Position numbers and translations under genes: made by a program
IMG/VR virus record: IMGVR_UViG_3300005529_000026
Location: 1-64,000 of that record
DNA from: a virus
Strand: one strand, 5' to 3'
Length of the DNA: 64,000 nucleotides
Part shown: positions 1 through 7,036 of the stretch, piece after piece
Numbering within the stretch: position 1 is the stretch's first letter
How the letters are laid out: each line of letters begins with the position of its first letter
Notes under the pieces: model-generated
The model's database searches: none
The model's input: the letters and a program-made list of their open reading frames with translations, nothing else
Told to the model about the DNA's origin: nothing

Positions 1-42
1 CGCAGCTGCAGAAAACCGCCTAGGGTACCCCAGACAGACCAA

Positions 43-118
<76 letters not shown>

Positions 119-264
119 ACACCAAGTGAAAGAAAAGGAAGGAGTTATGCTGCACAAACAAGAAAATTGACTGCCAAAAGTCAACTGATTCGAGCTTTCG
201 CTTTCAATTCGCCCGAAATTGTGGTTGCTGTGCGGCATGTTTCTGATTATCTCAGGCAGAGAGG

Positions 265-879
265 CTAGCTGGCAACCGCCTCGATGTACTCGATGGTCTT
301 TTTGACCGCTTTTTTGGTGCGCGATTTATCAACCCAGTCCGGCGAGACTCGCCAACGAGGATTTTCCAACGGCTGATAGACCATGTGGCAGCCGTTGCTG
401 CTGTCGAACTCAAGCCCGACAAACGAATTCTCCGGCTTGAAATTTTCAGGCAGCGGCCCAACAATCGGCCCCTCGAAAAAGATGCCATGCTGAGGCCGGT
501 GCGCTTGGTCAATGGACGCATCAATGAATATCTTTTGCTCTGGTAACGCCGCAATCAGGTGCCCTTCGTAGCCGTCCACTTTGCCGGGAACGGGAACCCC
601 AACCCCGACCGACCACGCTTTATTGCGGTCGCACCACGCATGAAAAAGTGGCCCCTCATCTAGTGGGGGATTGTCGCCGCGCAGCAGGGCGTCAACGAAT
701 CCGGGGTTGTAAATGAGAACTCGAACCGGGAGCGGGTAGGCTGTAATTCCGAAGTGCTTCAAGATGCGGATAACGGCCCGCGTCGTGGCGATGCAGGAGT
801 CAGTGCGGAAATCGCGTAGGATTTCCCGCCGTGTGACGGTTTTGATACCCTCGATAACCTTCTGAACCTGCATCGTCAT
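265..879 (-). CDS. Hypothetical protein, coupled to the repressor gene
   Basis: 204-residue protein of unrecognised family. The start is chosen at the ATG whose first base overlaps the TAA stop of the upstream repressor gene (TAATG), so translation is probably coupled. The in-frame extension further upstream only shadows the repressor gene. The protein looks soluble and globular, with no signal peptide or membrane segment. Residues such as DSCIATTR near the N terminus and several HxH or WxxD patches could be catalytic, but no family is assigned. Function unknown; possibly a partner of the HTH protein. Confidence 0.75.
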   Translation of the reverse strand: MTMQVQKVIEGIKTVTRREILRDFRTDSCIATTRAVIRILKHFGITAYPLPVRVLIYNPGFVDALLRGDNPPLDEGPLFHAWCDRNKAWSVGVGVPVPGKVDGYEGHLIAALPEQKIFIDASIDQAHRPQHGIFFEGPIVGPLPENFKPENSFVGLEFDSSNGCHMVYQPLENPRWRVSPDWVDKSRTKKAVKKTIEYIEAVAS

Positions 880-1277
880 TACGCACGCCGCGCCTCCGCA
901 CGATTGCGCTTTGCCCGCGACTCGGCAAGCACGTAAAGGTCTTCCTTGTCGCTGGCGTTCAGGTGAGGCCAAGCACGTTCGATGCGCTCAATCTCCGGGT
1001 TCTTGCCCGCTAACTCAAGCGGCACAGTACCGAATTTCATTCGGATGCGGTCGGCTTGGCTGAGGCGTTCCATTTCTTTGATGGGAAGCCCCAGAGTTTC
1101 GCTGAGTGTTCGCAGCATGAACCGAGACGGCACGGCCTCACCGCGAACAATCATGCGGATGTGCTCGTATGTTGCGCCTGTTTCCTTGGCAATGTCGCGG
1201 ATGGATTTTCCCTGCTCCTCCATCGCAGCGACAATACGCTCGGAAATCATGGTTGGAACTTTGTTGTTGTCGGCCAT
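879..1277 (-). CDS. XRE-family HTH transcriptional repressor-like protein
   Basis: 132-residue DNA-binding protein. Residues about 10-65 form a Cro/CI-type helix-turn-helix: SIRDIAKETGATYEHIRMI (recognition region), then VPSRFMLRTLSETLGL. The Lys/Arg-rich C terminus (ESRAKRNRAEARRA) has no obvious cleavage domain. The ATG at 1277 is chosen because a GGAG ribosome site precedes it; longer starts run into the promoter. It is transcribed from a near-consensus minus promoter at 1321-1349, divergent from the promoter for the 1423 gene. This is the layout of a phage regulatory switch, so it may repress one or both. The target is inferred. Confidence 0.85.
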   Translation of the reverse strand: MADNNKVPTMISERIVAAMEEQGKSIRDIAKETGATYEHIRMIVRGEAVPSRFMLRTLSETLGLPIKEMERLSQADRIRMKFGTVPLELAGKNPEIERIERAWPHLNASDKEDLYVLAESRAKRNRAEARRA

Positions 1278-1320
1278 AGCCGTATCTCCGTTTTCTAGGG
1301 CAATGCCCTTATCGTCCCAG

Positions 1321-1349
1321 ATAATACGTCTACGACTTTTGGATGTCAA
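1321..1349 (-). promoter_or_regulatory. Sigma70-type promoter for the repressor operon
   Basis: On the minus strand TTGACA (1349-1344), a 17-bp spacer and TATTAT (1326-1321). The -35 lies inside CTTGACATCCAAAAG, resembling the CTTGACATnCAAG sequences at two other promoters in this window. A GTAGAC sequence sits just upstream of the -10. The predicted RNA start is about 40 bases before the repressor ATG. Confidence 0.8.
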
Positions 1350-1366
1350 GCCGGATAGTTGCAGGT

Positions 1367-1396
1367 TTGACAAACAGTGCGATTATCCCGTATACC
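1367..1396 (+). promoter_or_regulatory. Sigma70-type promoter, divergent from the repressor promoter
   Basis: TTGACA (1367-1372), then an 18-bp spacer to TATACC (1391-1396), or 17 bp to GTATAC. It is back to back with the repressor promoter; the two -35 boxes are only about 17 bp apart, so one bound repressor could affect both. It drives the secreted protein gene at 1423. Confidence 0.65.
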
Positions 1397-1422
1397 TAGC
1401 AACCCTAGGAGGTGTTAAGCAA

Positions 1423-1800
1423 ATGAGAAAAGCAGTAATCGTTCTGGTGCTTTGCACAACAGCCTTAGCGTATGAAGCGCCCAAACCCGACAAATGTCCG
1501 GTGTTCATCGCCAGCTATTACGACGCGACCAATCGCTACGCTCCGCTTCGAGTGACGCTTATCAACAACGCCAGCCAAGAAGTGAGAGCCATCAAGTTCG
1601 GCGTTTACCGGCATTTCACAACCGGCGACAACCAGCGCACCGACGAAGTGTTCTCCGACACGTTCAACCTGAAGCCGGGCAAGAAAAAAGTGTTCGGCTA
1701 TCAGCGTGGGCTGTGGACAACACCCGACTCTCGTGCCTGTATCTTAAAAATTTCGTTCAAGGACGGCTCGACATGGGAAACAGATAAGTGCGGGGAATGA
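1423..1800 (+). CDS. Small secreted protein, hypothetical
   Basis: 125-residue protein with a clear N-terminal signal peptide (MRKAVIVLVLCTTALAYEAP), probable cleavage after ALA. The mature part has Cys pairs (PDKCPVF, RACILK, TDKCGE) and alternating beta-strand character, suggesting a small disulfide-stabilised domain in the periplasm or outside the cell. The ATG is fixed by a perfect AGGAGGTG ribosome site at 1407-1414. A divergent, singly transcribed secreted gene beside the repressor suggests a lysogeny- or exclusion-type accessory gene, but that is inference. No family recognised. Confidence 0.75.
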   Translation: MRKAVIVLVLCTTALAYEAPKPDKCPVFIASYYDATNRYAPLRVTLINNASQEVRAIKFGVYRHFTTGDNQRTDEVFSDTFNLKPGKKKVFGYQRGLWTTPDSRACILKISFKDGSTWETDKCGE

Positions 1801-1814
1801 GCATGTCATCAAAC

Positions 1815-1860
1815 AAAAAAAAAGGGGCTAGGCAGCGCAACGCTACCTAGCCCGATTTGT
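1815..1860. terminator. Bidirectional intrinsic terminator
   Basis: Hairpin GGGCTAGG-c-AGCG-caa-CGCT-a-CCTAGCCC. On the minus strand it is followed by nine T (forward A-run at 1815-1823), ideal for ending the MazG transcript. On the plus strand GATTTGTTT follows, ending the secreted-protein transcript. Confidence 0.85.
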
Positions 1861-2241
1861 TTACTCGCTTAACTTTTCTAGAACACCCTTAATGTCGGCT
1901 GGCGAGTAGGTAGGTGGCTTCAAAACCTTCCCATCCTCCCTACGATGCACCGTTCCATCGGGCCACAGCTTTGTCATGTTCGAGCGATGAACTTCAGCGA
2001 AAACCGCCTCAGAGTCAATGCCCATAGCGACCGCAGCGCCTAGTACCACATAGAGGAGGTCTCCGATGGCGTCTGCCATTCCAACCAAATCCCTAGCCGC
2101 TGCCGCATCTCTGAATTCCGTTGCTTCCTCGTCAATCAACTTAACGCGAAGCTCTAACAATTTATCGTCCACAAGCGTGGGCTTGGTGTTGAACACCATG
2201 CCAAACTTCTTGTGAAACTCAAGCACTCGGTTTTGCAAATT
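1861..2241 (-). CDS. MazG-like nucleoside triphosphate pyrophosphohydrolase
   Basis: About 126 residues with the all-alpha MazG/HisE-type fold. Key signature: a helix with EEATEFRDA, then DLVGMADAIGDLLYVVLGAA, supplying the EExxE and ExxD-like acidic ligands for Mg2+. The family hydrolyses (d)NTPs or phosphoribosyl-ATP to the monophosphate and PPi; phage copies are thought to act on nucleotide pools or alarmones. It follows DNA polymerase with a slight gap. The start is uncertain: a GGAGGA site just after the polymerase stop supports the TTG at 2241, while a TTG at 2274 has no ribosome site. It ends against a bidirectional terminator. Confidence 0.85.
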   Translation of the reverse strand, partial: NLQNRVLEFHKKFGMVFNTKPTLVDDKLLELRVKLIDEEATEFRDAAAARDLVGMADAIGDLLYVVLGAAVAMGIDSEAVFAEVHRSNMTKLWPDGTVHRREDGKVLKPPTYSPADIKGVLEKLSE

Positions 2242-2258
2242 CTGCTTACTGCATCCTC

Positions 2259-4508
2259 CTACTTCTTCCAGCAATCGGCAATTTTGCCGTCATACGTCAT
2301 CTTGATTTTCTTCACCATCTCACCGCCTGCGCGGGACATGGCATCTCCGGCAGTCTTGAAGCACTGCTCAGCAACCGCATCCGGCGACTCAATCACAAAC
2401 TCGTCGTGGACGAAATTCTCTAGCAGCGCGTTAAACTGCGGCTCAAGTGTGTGCCACATATATGGCTTGCCATCCGGGTCGAAACCGCAACCCATAGCGA
2501 GCTTCGCAATGTAGGCATTAGTTCCCTGAATGCGGCTGTTCTTGCCCTCACGCTCGATGCTGCCATGCATCGCCTTGTAAACCCGGTTGATGTCGTAGTC
2601 GCTGAGGGAAGAAACATCCTTACCATCTTTGACTAAGCGCTGCATGGCGATACGCCGCGCCTCATCCCAACTCGGTTTGTGCCAGCGACGACGACTCCCG
2701 CATATTGTGCGGGCTTCGAGCGTCATCACCGACTCTTTGCCCGCGTTGTCGAGATAGTTGCTGACGGTCGGGAACGCCGTCTTGTACTCGTGGATGAGCT
2801 TCTCAGCATCCTTCAGCGAGATAGACAACTGCTCGGCAAGCCCTTTAGCCGCCAGCCCGTAAGCCAGCCCAAAGTTGATTGCTTTTACGTTGTCGCGGAG
2901 CTTTTTGTGTTCTTTGCAACCACACTTCTCATGCTTCGCGTAATACGCACAGCCTTCTTCAGCCGCATCTTCCCAGCGCTTCTTGTAAAGAATCTCAGCA
3001 CCGACCGAATGAACGTCCCAGCCGTTGTTGAACGCATCAATCCAGACTTTTTCGCCCGACAGTTCTGCGAGGATGCGAAGCTCGCACCCCTCGTAGTCCA
3101 TCGTGAGCATCTTGTAGCCGGGGCGGGCTACAAAGCACGCTCGATACCGCTTGTCTCGCGGTAGATTTTGAACGTTTGGCTTCGAGGAACTGGTGCGCCC
3201 AGTTTCGGCACCCATCTGATGAATCTCAGAGTGGATACGACCAGTTTCCTTGTCTACGTATTTGTTAAGGAACTCCTCGCCGTACGTGGTGATGAGCTTA
3301 TCTGTTTCGCGGTAGAGGCGAATCAGGTCAATGACGCCGCACTCGTCCAGCAGTTCCCAATTCTCACTGCCGAAAACTTTGTCGCCATCCCACAGCGGGT
3401 GCTCGGCTACGAGCTTGAGACTCTTATCATTCGTGTTCGGCAGTTTGCGCTCACCGAAGCCCATCTTCCGAAGCGCGGCTAGAAGCTGAGCATTTGAGCC
3501 GTAGTTGATTGCGGCATTGCCTTGAAACGTGTCGTAATTCTTTCTCGCCTTGTTGACTGCTTTGCGAGCCTGCATGTACGCATCGCGCAGAAACGCACGC
3601 GCAGCCTTATCCGTCTCGGCCTTCCAAGCTGCTTCTAGCGCAACAAGGTCGTGAGCGGGAACGTCTTTTGTCCCGACTACCGGGACGAACACTTTGTCGA
3701 GAGCAGCGATGACTGCCGACTTCTTAAAACGCTGCTCCTCAAGCAGCGTGAGCCATTTGTCTGCGGAGAGCAGCAGCCCATTGATATGCATATCCCCGAA
3801 CGCAGGGATTGCGTCATTCTCGATTTTCGCGGCCCAATCCAGCTTGTCTTTGGAAAGTGTGACCAACTGTCCGGCTCTGACAGCCAGCGGCAGTCGCGTG
3901 TCGAGTCCGGCATAAGTCACTTGCGCCGGGGTGAGGGGTGTTTCTAAATCGAACGACTGCTGATGGGACTTATCAATCCGCAGCTTGGCGTAACGCGCAA
4001 CAAGGTCTTCTAGACCCCAAAAACCTGTTTCAAAGAAGTCCACCAGCCCGGCGTAGATAACCTTCTCCACGATTTGCACATCGTGCAGATGCCACATGCG
4101 AATGCCTAGGCACCACTTCACAACCTCGTAATCAAATTGGAGATTTGCCCCCACCTTGAGCCAGAGCATTGATTCAAGATGCGGGCGCAGCACGTCCACC
4201 ACGGCCTGAAGACCGGGGTTTTGCTGCACACGGACGCCGTTGTGTCCTTGAAAATAAACCAGATTGGCCGTCGAGCCAGCAAAGGCCAGAAGGTCAATCA
4301 CGTACTGCTCGTTCTTATCGCCTACCTGAATCGTGCGAATGCGACGATTGACGAAAGTAGGAGTGATGTTGGTTTCAGTATCTATGCCAAACGCTGAAGC
4401 TCTTGAAAGGAAATCCTTTACCTTTGCAAGTCCCTCGAAATCAGTTACTAGAACCGTGTTCAGGGGTGGATTCAGCTTCTCCGGCATCAAACTCGGAGCT
4501 TCCACCAT
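2259..4508 (-). CDS. Family A DNA polymerase with 3'-5' exonuclease
   Basis: 749 residues. The N-terminal DEDD exonuclease domain starts with FGIDTETN (about residues 40-47). Polymerase motif A is LTMDYEGCELRILAEL (about 465-480), motif B KAINFGLAYG (about 540-550), motif C VHDEFVIE (about 700), so all catalytic acids are present. A Cys/His insertion (HEKCGCKEHKK) lies between motifs A and B, possibly metal-binding. There is no 5' nuclease domain, as usual in phage enzymes. It is expected to be the replicative polymerase working with the primase-helicase at 55250-57163. The ATG at 4508 sits almost exactly at the predicted RNA start; MPEKL at 4487 is an alternative. Confidence 0.97.
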   Translation of the reverse strand: MVEAPSLMPEKLNPPLNTVLVTDFEGLAKVKDFLSRASAFGIDTETNITPTFVNRRIRTIQVGDKNEQYVIDLLAFAGSTANLVYFQGHNGVRVQQNPGLQAVVDVLRPHLESMLWLKVGANLQFDYEVVKWCLGIRMWHLHDVQIVEKVIYAGLVDFFETGFWGLEDLVARYAKLRIDKSHQQSFDLETPLTPAQVTYAGLDTRLPLAVRAGQLVTLSKDKLDWAAKIENDAIPAFGDMHINGLLLSADKWLTLLEEQRFKKSAVIAALDKVFVPVVGTKDVPAHDLVALEAAWKAETDKAARAFLRDAYMQARKAVNKARKNYDTFQGNAAINYGSNAQLLAALRKMGFGERKLPNTNDKSLKLVAEHPLWDGDKVFGSENWELLDECGVIDLIRLYRETDKLITTYGEEFLNKYVDKETGRIHSEIHQMGAETGRTSSSKPNVQNLPRDKRYRACFVARPGYKMLTMDYEGCELRILAELSGEKVWIDAFNNGWDVHSVGAEILYKKRWEDAAEEGCAYYAKHEKCGCKEHKKLRDNVKAINFGLAYGLAAKGLAEQLSISLKDAEKLIHEYKTAFPTVSNYLDNAGKESVMTLEARTICGSRRRWHKPSWDEARRIAMQRLVKDGKDVSSLSDYDINRVYKAMHGSIEREGKNSRIQGTNAYIAKLAMGCGFDPDGKPYMWHTLEPQFNALLENFVHDEFVIESPDAVAEQCFKTAGDAMSRAGGEMVKKIKMTYDGKIADCWKK

Positions 4509-4515
4509 GAAGGGC

Positions 4516-4544
4516 AGTATGCCACAGTTTTACTTGCATGTCAA
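4516..4544 (-). promoter_or_regulatory. Promoter for the DNA polymerase operon
   Basis: Minus strand TTGACA (4544-4539), 17-bp spacer, CATACT (4521-4516). The -35 is inside the imperfect palindrome CTTGACATGCAAG, nearly identical to CTTGACATACAAG at the 36315 promoter. The predicted start point, about seven bases past the -10, falls at about 4509, next to the ATG. Confidence 0.75.
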
Positions 4545-4589
4545 GTGTTTTGCTTGTTTGCTTAGCCTTGTTGGTTGAGGACTAAATGC

Positions 4590-4597
4590 GTAGACAA
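4590..4597 (+). repeat. GTAGACAA element upstream of a promoter
   Basis: GTAGACAA preceded by TAA and four bases. It lies ten bases before the -35 of the 4607 promoter, in the arrangement GCGTAGACA-N8-GCTTGACAA. The same arrangement occurs upstream of the minus promoter at 55200-55228. Confidence 0.5.
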
Positions 4598-4606
4598 AAA
4601 TAATGC

Positions 4607-4635
4607 TTGACAACCCTAGAAATTCGTGCTAAACT
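4607..4635 (+). promoter_or_regulatory. Extended -10 sigma70-type promoter
   Basis: TTGACA (4607-4612), 17-bp spacer, TAAACT (4630-4635) preceded by TGC, an extended -10. It is divergent from the polymerase promoter and gives a leader of about 105 nt before the HTH gene at 4746. Confidence 0.7.
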
Positions 4636-4745
4636 AAAAACACTTCGGCAGCTTGGAAACATACACTTTCTTTTGGTAAATTTTTACACATCGCTATTGG
4701 TGGATGTAATATGTTGACAGCTTCTGTAGTTGTATAGGACAATTG

Positions 4746-5030
4746 ATGACTGAAATGAGAGACTTCAACAACATCAAGCAGTGGCTGCAACCCCTGCTGA
4801 CCGAAAGAAATCTGTCGGTCGAAAAGTTTGCAGAGGCTTGTGGGCTAGCACGGCCAACGATTTATCACTTCTTCACCGACCGCAGCCGACCCAGCGAACA
4901 GGTCATGGTGAAGATGTGTCAGGTGCTAGGGGTTCCCCTCGAAGAAGGCATGCGCCAGTACACCCCGCGCAGGCGTGGCCGTCCCAAAGGCAGCGGCGGG
5001 CTGGCAGAGCTACCCGTCCGGCAGCGATAA
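4746..5030 (+). CDS. XRE-family HTH protein with AT-hook-like tail
   Basis: 94-residue DNA-binding protein. A Cro/CI helix-turn-helix covers residues about 15-65 (LSVEKFAEACGLARPTIYHF, then SEQVMVKMCQVLGVPLEE). The tail PRRRGRPKGSGG is an AT-hook-like minor-groove motif. The ATG is fixed by AGGA eight bases upstream. With its own extended -10 promoter divergent from the polymerase promoter, it may control the replication and/or virion blocks. It differs from the repressor at 879-1277, so the phage has at least two XRE regulators. Confidence 0.85.
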   Translation: MTEMRDFNNIKQWLQPLLTERNLSVEKFAEACGLARPTIYHFFTDRSRPSEQVMVKMCQVLGVPLEEGMRQYTPRRRGRPKGSGGLAELPVRQR

Positions 5031-5180
5031 CCCGCGTAGAGGCACCAAACGGTCTAGCGTCCGCTCCATCCCGCAGGCGCACATAGGCGTGCAGAAGTCG
5101 CACGTCTCAGTCAAGCATCTGCGGCAGAGGGTTAGGTCGTCCTCCGGCAGCCGTCGCCTGCAACTGAAGCATTCGCTCAC
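5010..5180 (-). CDS. Small Cys-rich zinc-ribbon-like protein (candidate)
   Basis: A 56-codon reading frame starting GTG at 5180, convergent with and overlapping the HTH gene end by 21 bp. It contains eight Cys in ordered pairs: ECFSC (Cys4, Cys7), LCRRC (19, 22), TCDFC (27, 30), MCACG (34, 36). Such spacing is what two structural zinc sites need and is hard to obtain by chance. An AGGA lies 11 bases before the GTG. It lies antisense to sequence just downstream of the HTH gene, with no recognised family. No clear promoter was found, so expression is unproven. Confidence 0.5.
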   Translation of the reverse strand: MSECFSCRRRLPEDDLTLCRRCLTETCDFCTPMCACGMERTLDRLVPLRGLSLPDG

Positions 5181-5357
5181 GTTGGACGCTATCCTTTTGA
5201 AACGTAAGTAGATGCTGAAAGGTATTACGGTCTACCCCAGAGAACAATAGGAGCAAGACCTTAGATTCTTGAGGCTTGGAACAAAATTAGCGGTTATGAA
5301 TCGAGGTTAAGTCCTTGCCTATGTGTCACTTCTGCGAAACTAGTAGACAGTCAACTA

Positions 5358-5385
5358 TTGACAAATGGAAAACAAGTGGTATAAT
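5358..5385 (+). promoter_or_regulatory. Consensus sigma70 promoter
   Basis: TTGACA (5358-5363) and TATAAT (5380-5385), both perfect, 16-bp spacer. It is the strongest promoter visible in the window. GTAGACAG lies eight bases upstream of the -35. The transcript would run straight into the hairpin series at 5422-5580 and possibly on into the virion block. Confidence 0.85.
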
Positions 5386-5421
5386 TGATGTGTAAGATAG
5401 AAAAAGACATCCTCCATTGTC

Positions 5422-5453
5422 GGCCCGTCCAACGGCGGGCCTCCGTTTTCTTT
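5422..5453 (+). terminator. Promoter-proximal terminator-like hairpin
   Basis: GGCCCG-tccaacgg-CGGGCC (6-bp stem) followed by TCCGTTTTCTTT. It lies only about 30 nt after the predicted start of the 5358 promoter, so it would yield a short RNA of about 60 nt unless polymerase reads through. Confidence 0.55.
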
Positions 5454-5460
5454 CCTCCTG

Positions 5461-5580
5461 CTGCACACCATGCAGTCCGGCGTGTGCAGTTCTAGGCTCC
5501 TTGTCCTCTACCACAGGAGCCGGTGTGTCCCTGAGACATGAGCGCAGGCGGGGTCGGTACTCCTCTCCGACCCCTCTGCG
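5461..5580 (+). ncRNA. Candidate structured RNA: three strong hairpins
   Basis: Downstream of the terminator-like hairpin come CTGCACAC (5461-5468) with GTGTGCAG (5482-5489); GGCTCC (5495-5500) with GGAGCC (5516-5521); and a long stem CGCAG..GGGGTCGG (5543-5557) with CCGACCCC..CTGCG (5567-5580), 13 bp with a small internal loop. No convincing coding frame spans it. It could be a leader RNA, a small RNA or a DNA-level structure. No known RNA family recognised. Confidence 0.45.
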
Positions 5581-5592
5581 AATTACTAAGTC

Positions 5593-5601
5593 GTAGACAA
5601 G
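5593..5601 (+). repeat. Intergenic GTAGACAAG element, copy 1
   Basis: TAA (5587-5589), three bases (gtc), then GTAGACAAG. It lies after the hairpin series and about 30 bases before the start of the 5630 gene. Same TAA-N3-GTAGACAAG layout as at 9992, 18649 and 37584. Confidence 0.6.
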
Positions 5602-5629
5602 ACATCACGTTGTAGAGGTTCGAGAGAGT

Positions 5630-6388
5630 TTGAAGAAGCTTTTTGCTGTTTTGGTTCTAGCCGCCTGCCTTCTGGGTTGGGGCGGATGCAGTGGGCCTCT
5701 TGAGGTTCATCCGAACGGTTCGCCGCTGACTGCACGTAAGGTCGCTCCTCCGACACTGGGTGTTCAGGTGACGTACAGCGACGATGTGCGCCCTTGCACG
5801 TTCAGCATCACCACGACGCCGCAGGGCTGGTTTTACAAGAAAGACGGAGTGCCGTGCTACTGGGCACCCGGAGAGAACCTAGACCTGATGTTCAGGGTAG
5901 AGTTCGACAGCGCCGACAATATGTATGCCCCCGGTTGGTCGGTCATTGACCGCAGCAGCGGGGCGGTTGTGCAAGTTTTTACCACGTCAACCGTCCATAA
6001 ACCCGGCGACAGCAACATTCCTAATTACACGCTGCTTCCTGCCACGCTGCACGCGGGAGACACCTACATCATTCACAAAGGCGACGAAGACCCCGGACAC
6101 GCATGGGGCTTTGTCGTGACAGAGGAAACGATACACACACCTCTCTACACAGGGCCAGCGATTTGCGCTCAGTGGTGGGAAGGCGTTGACCCTTTTCCGG
6201 GTACATGGCCGCAGTTCCCAGAGATTCCGATTTATCAAGGTGACTCTGAGAAATACTGCTGGCGCGAAAAAGACCCGATTCCACTGCCTATGACGATTGA
6301 AGTGATTCACTTCGCGGCTGGCGGACACGATTACAACGGCGTGTTTGAGCCGAAGATGCTCTACCACGCAACTGCAATCGGTAGATAA
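5630..6388 (+). CDS. Putative secreted or lipoprotein-like hypothetical protein
   Basis: 252 residues from a TTG start. The N terminus MKKLFAVLVLAACLLGWGGC is a signal sequence ending in Cys, but the -3 residue is Trp rather than Leu, so lipidation is uncertain. The body is rich in Trp, Pro, Tyr and beta-strand pattern with paired Cys (RPCTF, VPCYW, AICAQWW, KYCW), suggesting an extracytoplasmic beta domain. It is the first gene after the strong promoter and hairpin region. No family assigned; possibly an accessory surface or exclusion protein. The start is supported only by a GAGAG upstream. Confidence 0.65.
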   Translation: MKKLFAVLVLAACLLGWGGCSGPLEVHPNGSPLTARKVAPPTLGVQVTYSDDVRPCTFSITTTPQGWFYKKDGVPCYWAPGENLDLMFRVEFDSADNMYAPGWSVIDRSSGAVVQVFTTSTVHKPGDSNIPNYTLLPATLHAGDTYIIHKGDEDPGHAWGFVVTEETIHTPLYTGPAICAQWWEGVDPFPGTWPQFPEIPIYQGDSEKYCWREKDPIPLPMTIEVIHFAAGGHDYNGVFEPKMLYHATAIGR

Positions 6389-6488
6389 AACGTTTTAGCT
6401 CGCCTGCCAAGTGTGCAGAGCTTGAGCACTGCCCGGTGAGAGTCCGGGCGACACATTACAACAAACAGAAAGGGCCAAAGGAGAAAAC

Positions 6489-6962
6489 ATGCCTCTCACA
6501 ATCACTGTCTCCGACGCGCTGCTGAACGGCAACGTCAGCGCCGACACACTCAAAGGTCTAGCTGCTGGCGGCGTAACGATTGACACAGGCAAACCCATTC
6601 CGCCTCAACCGACGGATGCAAGCCTCAGCCCGATTCCTGACGAGACGAAGTATTTCTTCAAAGGCTACCGAGAAGCGGGGTTGGCTGCCATCGGCAACGA
6701 TGCGGCTTTGAATGCTGACCAGCGTGCTTATCTTCTGAGTCTCGCCGCCAACTACCCGTTGAAAGCCGACTTTGAAGCGCAGATTGCGTCCAGCAATCCC
6801 CAGCCCGTCACGTTTCTGCGCGCCAACGGCTTTGCGATTACGCAGGCCAACGTGGATGAGTTCATCTGGCAGCACCGGGAATATCAGAGCGATTTCTGGC
6901 GTGCCCTTCAGAAGCAGAACTTCGAGCGCACCGGCCCCAGCGGTATTTTCGAGCTTGCCTAA
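6489..6962 (+). CDS. Hypothetical protein
   Basis: 157-residue soluble protein starting at ATG after an AAAGGAG ribosome site. The N-terminal part is beta/loop and Pro-rich; the C-terminal part is mostly helical (ADQRAYLLSLAANYPLKAD). A 6-bp hairpin GCCCGG/CCGGGC (6431-6449) precedes it in the leader. It lies in the run of small genes before the terminase genes. No family or function recognised. Confidence 0.7.
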   Translation: MPLTITVSDALLNGNVSADTLKGLAAGGVTIDTGKPIPPQPTDASLSPIPDETKYFFKGYREAGLAAIGNDAALNADQRAYLLSLAANYPLKADFEAQIASSNPQPVTFLRANGFAITQANVDEFIWQHREYQSDFWRALQKQNFERTGPSGIFELA

Positions 6963-6992
6963 ACAATTTTGATGTACTGCCCGTTCAGGGCG

Positions 6993-7036
6993 AAGGAGGT
7001 ACGCCAATGACTAGCCTGTAAGGAGGTTAGCCAATG
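6993..7036 (+). promoter_or_regulatory. Duplicated ribosome-binding region with 4-codon mini-ORF
   Basis: AAGGAGGTACGCCAATG opens a mini-ORF, ATG ACT AGC CTG TAA (7007-7021), whose stop overlaps a second AAGGAGGTTAGCCAATG that starts the next gene. The two initiation regions are near-perfect direct repeats (AAGGAGGTnnGCCAATG), so ribosomes ending on the minigene are placed on the second site. Confidence 0.7.

Noticed and set aside
145-168. Seven-codon plus-strand ORF behind AAGGAAGGAG
   Set aside because: Isolated between a minus tRNA and a minus gene with no promoter; too short to support.
4975-5211. A 78-codon plus frame overlapping the HTH gene end
   Set aside because: Composition is random-looking (Ser/Arg-rich) and there is no ribosome site; the minus-strand Cys-rich frame is a better explanation.
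5326-5514. A minus frame of 62 codons across the hairpin region
   Set aside because: It crosses the strong promoter and hairpins and has no supporting start.
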